Shown here: positions 48,062 to 55,745 of the stretch, piece after piece
Position numbering within the stretch: the stretch's first letter is position 1
How the letters are laid out: each line of letters begins with the position of its first letter
Assembly (NCBI RefSeq): GCF_011516835.1
Contig: NZ_WOTB01000001.1
Span: 62,001-126,000 of the forward strand
From: Acetobacter musti
GTDB taxonomy: Bacteria; Pseudomonadota; Alphaproteobacteria; Acetobacterales; Acetobacteraceae
Direction of reading: 5' to 3'
Length of the DNA: 64,000 nt
Made by a program: the position numbers and the translations under genes
The notes under the pieces: model-generated
Database searches by the model: none
The model's input: the letters and a program-made list of their open reading frames with translations, nothing else
Told to the model about the DNA's origin: nothing

Positions 48062-48514
48062 GTGAAGCTGGGGCGATGGGAGGAATATCTTGCCATGCGG
48101 CAGGGCATCCTGAAACTGAATGCGACCTATCGTTCGCGGCTTTCCAATGATCTGGGTGGCTGCCTGTCGGTGTTGCCTGGGTTCACGACGGAAACGCAGG
48201 GAGCGGAATCCGTGCGTCTGATCGATGTTCTGTGGCTTGATCGGGAAAGCCACAGGGTTGTCGCAGCCTTCGAGGTTGAGCATTCAACGACCATCTATTC
48301 CGGCATCGTGCGGATGCTGGATCTTGCTCGCGGGTCAGAGGCGCAGGCTTTGGAGGGACTGCTCCTTGTCGCGCCGGATAAGCGGGAAGCCGATGTACGG
48401 GAACAACTGTGGCGGCCGGCTTTCAGTAGGATTGCTGACCTGAAAGTCCGGTATCTGCCTTACGGGCGCTTGAGAAGGATCGTAAGGCCATTGAGCGCTT
48501 TGGGCAGGGTATAA
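48062..48514 (+). CDS. Restriction endonuclease-like (PD-(D/E)xK) protein, probably N-terminally truncated
   Basis: 150 residues from a GTG start at 48062. The core SVRLIDVLWLDRESHRVVAAFEVEHSTTIYSGIVRMLDL has the acidic pattern D...ExE of PD-(D/E)xK nucleases, and the continuation GLLLVAPDKREADVREQLWRPAFSRI is like the C-terminal part of larger restriction-associated proteins. Such domains usually sit at the end of a longer polypeptide; the frame here is open a little further upstream without a good start, so the N-terminal part seems lost. The exact family is not known to me. Confidence 0.6.
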   Translation: MKLGRWEEYLAMRQGILKLNATYRSRLSNDLGGCLSVLPGFTTETQGAESVRLIDVLWLDRESHRVVAAFEVEHSTTIYSGIVRMLDLARGSEAQALEGLLLVAPDKREADVREQLWRPAFSRIADLKVRYLPYGRLRRIVRPLSALGRV

Positions 48515-48647
48515 AACCAATTCAAGCTATATCCCATCTGGCGACTCCTGCATGAAAATCTATGCTCCTGTAATGAACGGGTCTTCGCTTCGTGTGGGTT
48601 CCTGTCGCGGATAGGCATACCTTCCGAACGAAATAGGCAATCTGCTT

Positions 48648-51026
48648 TCACCGAAGTCTCAGGGCATTGAGCCGCAGTGCGTTTGTCACGACGGCCAGGG
48701 AGGACAGGGCCATCGCGCCTCCCGCGAACATGGGCGACAGCGTAAGGCCAAAGACAGGATACAGTACGCCTGCGGCAAGTGGGATGCCGATCCCATTGAA
48801 CAGGAAAGAAAATGCCAGATTCTGCCGGATGTTGCGCATCGTCGCCTGTGCCAGGCGGCGGGCGCGTACCAATCCGGCGAGGCTGCCTTGTGCCAGTGTC
48901 ATCCCGGCGCTTTCGATTGCGACATCGGTGCCTGTGCCCATGGCGATTCCGATATCGGCGGTGGCCAGGGCCGGCGCGTCGTTGACTCCGTCGCCCGCCA
49001 TGGCGACACGGGCTCCCTTCTGTTGCATGTCACGAATGATCGCGGCCTTGTCCTCAGGCTTGAGGTCGGCATGTACCTCGTCGATTCCCGCCTGCCGGGC
49101 GACGACTTCCGCAGTCCGGGCATTGTCGCCCGTCAGCATCACGATCCGCATGCCGGCTGCGTGCAGTGCCGCGATGGTCTCCTTCGCGTCGGTCTTCAGC
49201 GGATCGGCCACGACCAGCAGCCCAGCGGCCTGTCCGTCGACGCCGACGAACATGACGCCCGCGCCCTCCGCCCGGTGGGAATCCGCGACAGGGATCAATG
49301 CCGACGCATCGATGCCCTGCTGCCGCATCTGGGCTTGGTTTCCGACGACGACGGCATGGCCGTCGACGGTGCCGGTCACGCCCAGGCCGGTCTGAGACGC
49401 GAAATCCCCGACCGGCGCGGCCTGAAGGCCCTGCGCCGTCATCGCGGCGACCAGTGCCTGGGCCAGCGGATGCTCAGATTGTGTTTCCAGTGATGCCGCC
49501 AGCCGCAGGACGACGTTGGAATCCCATGCACCTGATGTTTCGGTCGCGATCAGCCGGGGCTTGCCTTCGGTTACGGTGCCGGTCTTGTCGATCACCAGCG
49601 TATCGACCGTATCCAGCGCCTGCAGGGCTTCGGCGTTGCGAACCAGCACGCCGGCCCGCGCCCCGCGCCCCATGCCCACCATGATCGACATCGGAGTGGC
49701 CAGGCCCAGCGCGCACGGGCAGGCGATCACCAGGACCGCAATGGCGTTCAGCAGTGCGTGTCCGAAGCGCGGTTGCGGACCGACCAGAAGCCAGACGACG
49801 AAGGTCAGAAGGGACACAAGCACGACCAGCGGCACGAACCAGCCGGAGACCCGGTCCGCCACCGCCTGGATCGGTGCGCGCGTACGCTGGGCAGCCGCCA
49901 CCATGCTGACGATCCGGGCCAGCATCGTGTCCGAGCCAACGGCCTCGGCTGTCATCAGCAGGCTGCCGGTGCCGTTGATGGTTCCACCCGTCACCTTGTC
50001 ACCCGGTCCCTTGGCGACAGGTGCTGGCTCTCCTGTCAGCATGGCTTCGTCCACGCTGGAGCGCCCGTCCATGACGGTGCCGTCCACCGGGATGCTTTCC
50101 CCCGGCCGGATGCGGAGCCGATTGCCGGGCACGATCTGGGCCAGCGGTACGTCGTCCTCCCGATCCAGCGCGCCGACCCGGTGTGCGATTTTCGGTGCGA
50201 GATCCAGCAGCGCGCGAATGGCGCGACTGGTACGGGCGCGGGCGCGCAGTTCCAGGACTTGCCCGGCCAACACCAGGGCCACGATAACACCGGCGGCTTC
50301 GTAATAGACCGGGACCGACCCGTCATGCATGCGGAAGGCAGCAGGGAACAGGCCAGGGGCCACTGTCGCGGCGATGCTATAGAGAAAGCCTGCGCCGACG
50401 CCCAGCATAATCAACGTAAACATGTTCAGATGCCGGGTGCGGAGCGACATCCAGCCGCGTTCGAGGAACGGCCAGCCGGCCCACAGCACGATTGGCGCCG
50501 TGAGCGCCAACTGAATCCAGTTCGTCAGGCCGCCATCGAGAAATGCCAGCCCTCCCATATCCGCCGCCATGGCGATGATAACGAGCGGGACCGCCAATAT
50601 GCTCGCCCCCCACAGGCGCTTGCTGAAATCCACGAGTTCCGGGTTAGGCGTGTCGGCGTCGGATGGCTCCTCCGGTTCCAGCGCCATGCCGCAGATGGGG
50701 CAGGAGCCGGGGTGATCCTGTCGGATCTGAGGGTGCATCGGGCAGGTCCAGATCACCCCGACCCGTTTGGGCTGAGACTTGATGGGCGTCGTGTCCGCCT
50801 TGTGCAGGTAATGACAGGGGTCGGCTTCGAACTTTGTCTGACAGTGCGCGCTGCAGAAATACCAGGTCTGGCCATCATGGTCGGCATGATGCGTCGCCGT
50901 CGCGGGGTCGACTGTCATGCCACACACGGGATCCTTGACCGGGCGCGTCTTAACTCCGGTCGCTGCCGGGGTGGGACCCTCTCCATGGAGATGGGACGCG
51001 CAAGCTGCTGTATTGTCGTTCGTCAT
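48648..51026 (-). CDS. copA: Copper-exporting P-type ATPase with YHS and metal-binding N-terminus
   Basis: 792 residues from the ATG at 51026 (AGGGGA ribosome-binding site). The N-terminus has a YHS domain ([36 protein letters not shown]) and a second Cys/His module ([24 protein letters not shown]). The P-type core follows: membrane CPC in [13 protein letters not shown], phosphorylation site [35 protein letters not shown], and N-x6-YN-like [23 protein letters not shown]. This is a Cu+/Ag+ class IB exporter (SilP/CopA-like). Its promoter faces csoR, and a shared copper-type operator lies at 51091-51109. Confidence 0.95.
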   Translation of the reverse strand: MTNDNTAACASHLHGEGPTPAATGVKTRPVKDPVCGMTVDPATATHHADHDGQTWYFCSAHCQTKFEADPCHYLHKADTTPIKSQPKRVGVIWTCPMHPQIRQDHPGSCPICGMALEPEEPSDADTPNPELVDFSKRLWGASILAVPLVIIAMAADMGGLAFLDGGLTNWIQLALTAPIVLWAGWPFLERGWMSLRTRHLNMFTLIMLGVGAGFLYSIAATVAPGLFPAAFRMHDGSVPVYYEAAGVIVALVLAGQVLELRARARTSRAIRALLDLAPKIAHRVGALDREDDVPLAQIVPGNRLRIRPGESIPVDGTVMDGRSSVDEAMLTGEPAPVAKGPGDKVTGGTINGTGSLLMTAEAVGSDTMLARIVSMVAAAQRTRAPIQAVADRVSGWFVPLVVLVSLLTFVVWLLVGPQPRFGHALLNAIAVLVIACPCALGLATPMSIMVGMGRGARAGVLVRNAEALQALDTVDTLVIDKTGTVTEGKPRLIATETSGAWDSNVVLRLAASLETQSEHPLAQALVAAMTAQGLQAAPVGDFASQTGLGVTGTVDGHAVVVGNQAQMRQQGIDASALIPVADSHRAEGAGVMFVGVDGQAAGLLVVADPLKTDAKETIAALHAAGMRIVMLTGDNARTAEVVARQAGIDEVHADLKPEDKAAIIRDMQQKGARVAMAGDGVNDAPALATADIGIAMGTGTDVAIESAGMTLAQGSLAGLVRARRLAQATMRNIRQNLAFSFLFNGIGIPLAAGVLYPVFGLTLSPMFAGGAMALSSLAVVTNALRLNALRLR

Positions 51027-51090
51027 GAGGTCCCCTTGTTTGTGGCCGCCACGCGGCGCCAGACATGCCATAATCGCTTGCGCTCCATGG

Positions 51091-51109
51091 TATGCCCCTG
51101 TAGGGTATA
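51091..51109. promoter_or_regulatory. Likely CsoR operator in the csoR / copper ATPase promoter
   Basis: TATGCCCCTGTAGGGTATA is a G-rich/C-rich pseudo-palindrome of the kind recognised by CsoR-type repressors (TACCC...GGGTA). It overlaps the probable -10 (TAGGGT, 17 bases after TTGCGC at 51079) of the csoR gene, beginning 6 bases before the csoR ATG. The same motif recurs at 55653-55670. Confidence 0.7.
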
Positions 51110-51114
51110 GTGCA

Positions 51115-51387
51115 ATGAGGCAGTCACGGGTAAAGATTTCGCAGGGCCTGAAACGGGTCGAAGGTCAGGTGCGTGGCATCCAGAAAATGGTGGACGAAGA
51201 CCGCTATTGCGTGGATGTTCTGCTTCAGCTTCGGGCCGCCAAGGCGGCGTTGCATCGGCTCGAGGGGCTTGTTCTGCGCGAACATATCGCGGGCTGCGTC
51301 GTGGAGGCGATCGAATCCGGCGATCCGGTGGAACGTCAGGAAAAGATCGGGGAACTGATCGAAACGGTCAGCAAGATGACGGGGTAG
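51115..51387 (+). CDS. csoR: CsoR-type copper-sensing repressor
   Basis: 90 residues of the CsoR/RcnR (DUF156) family: [39 protein letters not shown]. Copper ligands are at Cys32, His57 and Cys61, with the same 25- and 4-residue spacing as Cys36-His61-Cys65 of the Mycobacterium CsoR. It has the all-helical fold with no HTH. It represses in the apo form and releases DNA on Cu+ binding. Start at 51115 is set by the family N-terminus. The next gene follows by two bases. Confidence 0.92.
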   Translation: MRQSRVKISQGLKRVEGQVRGIQKMVDEDRYCVDVLLQLRAAKAALHRLEGLVLREHIAGCVVEAIESGDPVERQEKIGELIETVSKMTG

Positions 51388-51389
51388 AT

Positions 51390-51797
51390 GTGCAAGAAAT
51401 CGGCGCGACACGGTTGGGACGGTTGCTGGCCTGCCTGCTTCTGCAGGTGGGACTGATGCTGGCGTCCGTCATGCCGGGTCATGCCGCCACGTTGTCTTCT
51501 ACAGTTGCTTTGGTTACCCAACCGATGGTTGACATGCCAGGGATGCAGATGCCATCCCATACGGATGCGACGACCGCACATTGCAATCATGAACCGTGCC
51601 ACGACCATCATCCATGTCATCATTGCGGCGATTGCTGCGCCCAGGGTGCCTGCGTCGCCAATTGGCTGATGCCGCCCTCCGTGACCAGGGCGTTTGATTA
51701 CTCAGGTGTTACGGCACCTTTCGGCCTGTCTCGTTCGGATCGCATCGTCGGTCATGGGTTCGCGCCGGCCCTGCCACCGCCCAGAGAGATGGCCTGA
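51390..51797 (+). CDS. His/Cys-rich exported metal-binding protein (CopL/DUF2946-like)
   Basis: 135 residues from a GTG two bases after csoR. A signal peptide (RLLACLLLQVGLMLASVMPGHAA) precedes a metal-binding stretch with HCNHEPCHDHHPCHHCGDCCAQGAC, split here as HCNHEP, CHDHHPCHHCGDCC and AQGAC, containing many Cys and His. The same layout (signal, H/C cluster near Cys-Gly-x-Cys-Cys) is seen in CopL and DUF2946 proteins near copper operons. Probably binds Cu in the periplasm. Not essential for MCO activity as far as known. Confidence 0.8.
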   Translation: MQEIGATRLGRLLACLLLQVGLMLASVMPGHAATLSSTVALVTQPMVDMPGMQMPSHTDATTAHCNHEPCHDHHPCHHCGDCCAQGACVANWLMPPSVTRAFDYSGVTAPFGLSRSDRIVGHGFAPALPPPREMA

Positions 51798-51873
51798 TTC
51801 TGTTCTGACAGTCTCAGGGCTGGTCATGGACCTATGACCGGCTCCGCCTTCTCTCTTTTGCGGACTATTATTC

Positions 51874-53706
51874 ATGTCAATACGATCCCTTGCGGGACGG
51901 AGCGCGATCACGCGCCGCCGTTTCGTCGTCGGGACGGGCCTGTGGGGAGCGGCGCTGGCCCTCCCGCAGGGCAGCGCGAGCGCCTACGCTTCGGTCTATA
52001 CACCGGCGTCGGGGCGGCCCGACCCGCTGCCTGGTACCCGTTTCGACCTTACGATCGGTTCTGTACCGATCAATATCACCGGTGCGCGCATGCACGCGGT
52101 GGGTGTGAACGGCTCCACGCCCGCGCCGATCCTGCGCTGGCGTCAGGATGACACGGTCGAACTGAACGTCACCAACCGGTTGGATGAGCCCAGTTCGATC
52201 CACTGGCACGGCCTCCGGGTGCCGGCCCACATGGATGGCGTGCCCGGTCTGAGCTTTGGCGGGATCGCGCCGGGTGACACGTTCACCTATCGCTTCCCGC
52301 TGCATCAGAGCGGCACTTACTGGTATCACAGCCATTCCGGCTTCCAGGAGCAGACGGGCCTGTATGGGGCTCTGATCATCGACCCGAGAGACGGTTACGC
52401 GCAGCATTTCGACCGCGATTATGTGATGGTATTGTCCGACTGGACCGACGTCGATCCCGAGGACATCGTCTCAAATCTCAAATTCCAGAGCGATTACTAC
52501 AATTTCCGCCAGCGTACGGTGGGCACGTTCTTCCGTGACGCGCATCGGCAAGGGCTGGGTGCGACGATCCGGGATCGCCTGCAATGGGGTGCCATGAACA
52601 TGGCACCGACCGACATTCTGGATGTGTCGGGCATCATCTACACCTACCTGATCAACGGCCAGTCTCCCGGGGCAAACTGGACTGGCCTGTTCCGACCGGG
52701 CGAGCGCATACGCCTGCGCTTCATCAATGCGTCGGCGATGACGCTGTTCGACGTGCGGGTTCCCGGCCTGACGATGACCGTCGTTCAGGCCGACGGCAAT
52801 GACGTGGAGCCCATCCCTGTCGATGAATTCCGCATCGGACCTGCAGAAACCTACGATGTGATTGTCGAGCCCACCGCCGATGGACCGTACACGGTCTTTG
52901 CGCAGGCCGAGGATCGCACCGGATACGCGCGCGGCACACTCGCCACCCGTCCGGGCCTTGCCGGGCCGGTTCCCCCCATGGACCCGCGCCCGCTGCGCAC
53001 CATGACCGACATGGGCATGGGGAATATGGACATGAAGGGCGGCATGGCAGGCATGGAGATGGGGAGTCCGCCGGGGAAGCCCGGTGATGCCCCTGCCAGC
53101 GGCGGCATGGACATGGATCACATGGATATGAAGCAGGCCAACAGGCCCGGAGCCGCCGCGATGGATATGCCGGGCACGGCGGCTGCGCCGCGGCATAAAA
53201 CAGAGCTGAAGCCCGGCGTCGCGGTGCAGAGTGTCGCCATGATGCCGATCAACCGGCTGGCGGAGCCGGGCGACGGGCTGGAGAATAATGGTCGCCGCGT
53301 TCTGACCTATGCCGATCTGCGGGCCACGATCCCGGGCGCGGACCCACGCCCGCCGTCGCGCGAGATCACCCTGCACCTGACCGGCAGCATGGAACGCTTC
53401 ATCTGGGGATTTGACGGCAAGAAGTTCTCGGAAGCGGAACCGATTCGTCTGACTTTGGGCGAGCGGGTGCGCTTCGTCCTGATCAACGACACGATGATGG
53501 AGCACCCAATCCATCTGCATGGATTGTGGAGCGAACTGGAAAATGGGCAGGGTGACTGCCGACCCTACAAGCACACGATTACCGTCAAGCCGGGTGAGCG
53601 GCTGAGTTACCTGGTCACGGCGGACGAACCCGGGCTGTGGGCGTATCACTGCCACCTGCTCTACCACATGGAGGTGGGCATGTTCCGCACGGTGGTGGTG
53701 TCGTGA
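51874..53706 (+). CDS. copA: Multicopper oxidase CopA/PcoA
   Basis: 610 residues. A Tat signal (RSAITRRRFVVGTGL) means export as a folded protein. Copper sites: SIHWHGLRVPAHMDGVPG (near residue 105), TYWYHSHSGFQEQTGLYGALI (near 148), MMEHPIHLHGLWSE (near 543) and AYHCHLLYHMEVGMFR (near 590, the T1 Cys-His). A Met/Asp/Gly-rich insert (MGMGNMDMKGGMAG, near residue 380, plus a second one near 415) probably captures Cu+. It oxidises Cu+ in the periplasm. It is distinct from the ATPase of the same name upstream. The copB start overlaps its stop (GTGA). Confidence 0.95.
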   Translation: MSIRSLAGRSAITRRRFVVGTGLWGAALALPQGSASAYASVYTPASGRPDPLPGTRFDLTIGSVPINITGARMHAVGVNGSTPAPILRWRQDDTVELNVTNRLDEPSSIHWHGLRVPAHMDGVPGLSFGGIAPGDTFTYRFPLHQSGTYWYHSHSGFQEQTGLYGALIIDPRDGYAQHFDRDYVMVLSDWTDVDPEDIVSNLKFQSDYYNFRQRTVGTFFRDAHRQGLGATIRDRLQWGAMNMAPTDILDVSGIIYTYLINGQSPGANWTGLFRPGERIRLRFINASAMTLFDVRVPGLTMTVVQADGNDVEPIPVDEFRIGPAETYDVIVEPTADGPYTVFAQAEDRTGYARGTLATRPGLAGPVPPMDPRPLRTMTDMGMGNMDMKGGMAGMEMGSPPGKPGDAPASGGMDMDHMDMKQANRPGAAAMDMPGTAAAPRHKTELKPGVAVQSVAMMPINRLAEPGDGLENNGRRVLTYADLRATIPGADPRPPSREITLHLTGSMERFIWGFDGKKFSEAEPIRLTLGERVRFVLINDTMMEHPIHLHGLWSELENGQGDCRPYKHTITVKPGERLSYLVTADEPGLWAYHCHLLYHMEVGMFRTVVVS

Positions 53707-54509
53707 TCCGGGGTCTGATAGGTGGCACGGTCCTTGCCGCTGGACTGGCTACCGCGGTACCTGGCACGGGACGCGCCCAGTCAGTCCCGGCACGCCAGAG
53801 CGAAGGAACCCAGGAAGCGCAGACCGCCTCGGCTCCCGCGCCCGTGGTCTATGTCAACGGCATCCAGCCGGTCATGGACCATAACATCTATGTGCATGCG
53901 CTGCTCGACCAGTTCGAGGCGCGCTTTGGTGCCGATGGCGGGCAGTTCCGTTACGATGGGCAGGCTTGGTTCGGCACCGACTACGACAAGCTCTGGCTGA
54001 AATCCGAAGGCACGGTCGGCACAAACGGCAAGTTCGGTGATGGAGATCATGAGGCCCTCTATGATCGTGCCATCTCCCGGTATTTCGATGTCCAGACTGG
54101 CGTGCGTCTCGATATTGACAACGGCCCCACACGGGCCTGGGGCGCGATCGGGGTCGAGGGACTGGCGCTATATTTCTTCAATGTGGAGGCCACGGCCTAT
54201 TTCAGTGACCGAGGCGCTGCGGGGCGTCTGCAAGGTTCCTACGACATTCTGCTGACCAATCGCCTGATCCTCCAACCCCAGGTAGAGATGAACTTCTATT
54301 CCGCGTCCGATCGTGCGCGCGGGGTCGGAACCGGGCTGTCCGATATCGATACGGGATTGCGGCTTCGCTACGAATGGCATCGGAAATTCGCGCCTTATAT
54401 CGGCGTGAGTTACTCCGGCACGTTCGGTCAGGCCGCCGACATGGCGCGTTCAAGGAATGAGCGTGTCCATGACCTGAATTTCACCTTCGGGATCAGGACG
54501 TGGTTCTGA
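53703..54509 (+). CDS. copB: Copper resistance protein CopB (outer membrane)
   Basis: 268 residues from a GTG at 53703 that overlaps the copA stop. Signal peptide GGTVLAAGLATAVPGTGRAQ; then PVMDHNIYVHALLDQFEARFGADGGQFRYDGQAWFGTDYDKLWLKSEG, typical of CopB/PcoB, and beta-strands ending in F (NFTFGIRTWF). It is an outer-membrane protein thought to limit or sequester copper. Its N-terminal Met-His-rich region is shorter than in pseudomonad CopB. Co-transcribed with copA. Confidence 0.93.
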   Translation: MIRGLIGGTVLAAGLATAVPGTGRAQSVPARQSEGTQEAQTASAPAPVVYVNGIQPVMDHNIYVHALLDQFEARFGADGGQFRYDGQAWFGTDYDKLWLKSEGTVGTNGKFGDGDHEALYDRAISRYFDVQTGVRLDIDNGPTRAWGAIGVEGLALYFFNVEATAYFSDRGAAGRLQGSYDILLTNRLILQPQVEMNFYSASDRARGVGTGLSDIDTGLRLRYEWHRKFAPYIGVSYSGTFGQAADMARSRNERVHDLNFTFGIRTWF

Positions 54510-54589
54510 CTATTCCTGCCCGATGTGAAATCGTCGCGGGGCGCATTGTGCGCCTTCGCATCCGATAACCAATGATGAGGAAAAGACCA

Positions 54590-54982
54590 ATGCTGACCAT
54601 TAATTTCAGATCATCGGCCCTTCTGGTAGCACTCCTGGCCACGGTCTCAGTTGCGCATGCCCAGACACCGGTTCCGGCACCAGCCCAGCCGCAGGGCCAG
54701 GATATGTCCGGAATGCAGGGTATGTCAGGCATGTCAGGAATGGACCACGACAAGATGAAAATGGACGGCATGCCCGGATCCGGCATGAAGGGGGCAGAGA
54801 AAGGCATGAAAATGAAAGGAAAGATGGGGGGATGTATGAAGATGAAGGGCATGGCCATGCCGAACGGTCAGGCAATGGCACCATCGGATAAAAAGATGAA
54901 AATGGGCTGCGGCGACAAGGGCGACGGCATGAAAATGCCGATGGGCCCGCAGAGCATGCCCGACGCGGTTCATCAGCGCTGA
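54590..54982 (+). CDS. Met-rich exported copper-binding protein
   Basis: 130 residues. Signal peptide (ALLVALLATVSVAHAQ) and then a low-complexity sequence of Met, Lys, Gly and Asp: MSGMQGMSGMSGMDHDKMKM, KGMKMKGKMGGCMKMKGMAM and similar. Spaced Met residues are standard Cu+ or Ag+ ligands; two single Cys may add to it. No globular domain is visible. The GAGGAAAAG ribosome-binding site supports the ATG at 54590. It lies after copB by 80 bases and could be part of the same transcript. Confidence 0.78.
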   Translation: MLTINFRSSALLVALLATVSVAHAQTPVPAPAQPQGQDMSGMQGMSGMSGMDHDKMKMDGMPGSGMKGAEKGMKMKGKMGGCMKMKGMAMPNGQAMAPSDKKMKMGCGDKGDGMKMPMGPQSMPDAVHQR

Positions 54983-55047
54983 TCGGTTCCTGATGGAGCG
55001 GGGCGGCGTCATAAGCGTCGCCCCTGGACATGCCCAGGGAGGCACGC

Positions 55048-55611
55048 ATGAAAAGATTAGCCTGGAGTCTCGCCGGCATTCTGCTGGTCGGGATCGGCGC
55101 GGGAACGGCCGTCGTTTTCGGTGGTCTGTATGATGTAGGCGCCACCTCGCCGCATTGGCGGCTGACCTATCGTGTTCTGGAAACGGCACGCTTCCATTCA
55201 ATCCGGCATCACGCCGAGGGCATTACCACACCTGTCGATCTTGAGACGCAGGCACGGCTCGTCGGCGGTGCATCGCATTTTTCGACGCATTGCGCCTCCT
55301 GTCATTCCGCGCCGGGCGTCGAGGCCGAGGATATGGCGGAGGGGATGTATCCGAAGCCGCCGGTTTTGAATGATGTGGCGCAACGCTATACGCAAGGCGA
55401 ACTGTTCTGGATCCTCAAGCATGGCATCAAGATGTCGGGCATGCCGTCCTGGGCGGATCATGGTGATGATGATCTCTGGAACATTGTCGCGTTTCTCAAA
55501 AAGCTTCCGGGAATGAACAGTTCCGACTACCAGGCGCTGGTCGCCCAGGCAGGAGCAGCTGGCGGACATCATATGCATCACGACATGGATATGCCGATGC
55601 CCCGACAATAG
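55048..55611 (+). CDS. Membrane-anchored mono-haem cytochrome c
   Basis: 187 residues from the ATG at 55048 (AGGGAGG ribosome-binding site). An N-terminal hydrophobic anchor (LAGILLVGIGAGTAVVFGGLY) is followed by one haem site in HCASCHSAPGVEAEDMAEGMYPKPP and the late Met ligand in IKMSGMPSWADHGDDDLWNIVAFLKKLPGM. The C-terminus ends with HHMHHDMDMPMP, a Met/His tail that could bind copper. It probably carries electrons near the copper enzymes. A GC-rich gap of 134 bases with regulatory motifs separates it from the next gene. Confidence 0.88.
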   Translation: MKRLAWSLAGILLVGIGAGTAVVFGGLYDVGATSPHWRLTYRVLETARFHSIRHHAEGITTPVDLETQARLVGGASHFSTHCASCHSAPGVEAEDMAEGMYPKPPVLNDVAQRYTQGELFWILKHGIKMSGMPSWADHGDDDLWNIVAFLKKLPGMNSSDYQALVAQAGAAGGHHMHHDMDMPMPRQ

Positions 55612-55626
55612 ATGCCGCTGGGATAA

Positions 55627-55640
55627 TTGATCGAGATCAA
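55627..55640. promoter_or_regulatory. FNR/CRP-family box upstream of electron-transfer operon
   Basis: TTGATCGAGATCAA matches the FNR/Anr/FixK-type consensus TTGAT-N4-ATCAA exactly, with six-base arms (TTGATC/GATCAA). Its centre is about 119 bases before the oxidoreductase start. If transcription starts near 55675 the box would sit at -41.5, the class II activator position. Confidence 0.75.
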
Positions 55641-55652
55641 GGAAAATATGCC

Positions 55653-55670
55653 ATACCCCTGTAGGGTAAT
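55653..55670. promoter_or_regulatory. Second copy of the CsoR-type operator
   Basis: ATACCCCTGTAGGGTAAT shares CCCCTGTAGGGTA with the csoR/copper-ATPase promoter at 51091-51109. It lies 12 bases after the FNR box and would overlap the -10 region of a promoter activated by that box. This suggests control by both copper and oxygen or redox. Confidence 0.7.
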
Positions 55671-55745
55671 AACCCGTGCCCTGACGACATCCGGAAAGCG
55701 GGCCGGTATGGGCTTTGCCGAGGATGATGGCGTGTTGGAGAAACC

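Noticed and set aside
49758-51110. A 450-codon plus-strand open frame
   Set aside because: Antisense shadow of the copper ATPase gene; composition is typical of GC-rich shadows.
52471-53667. A 398-codon minus-strand open frame
   Set aside because: Antisense to the multicopper oxidase, whose copper-ligand motifs are all on the plus strand.
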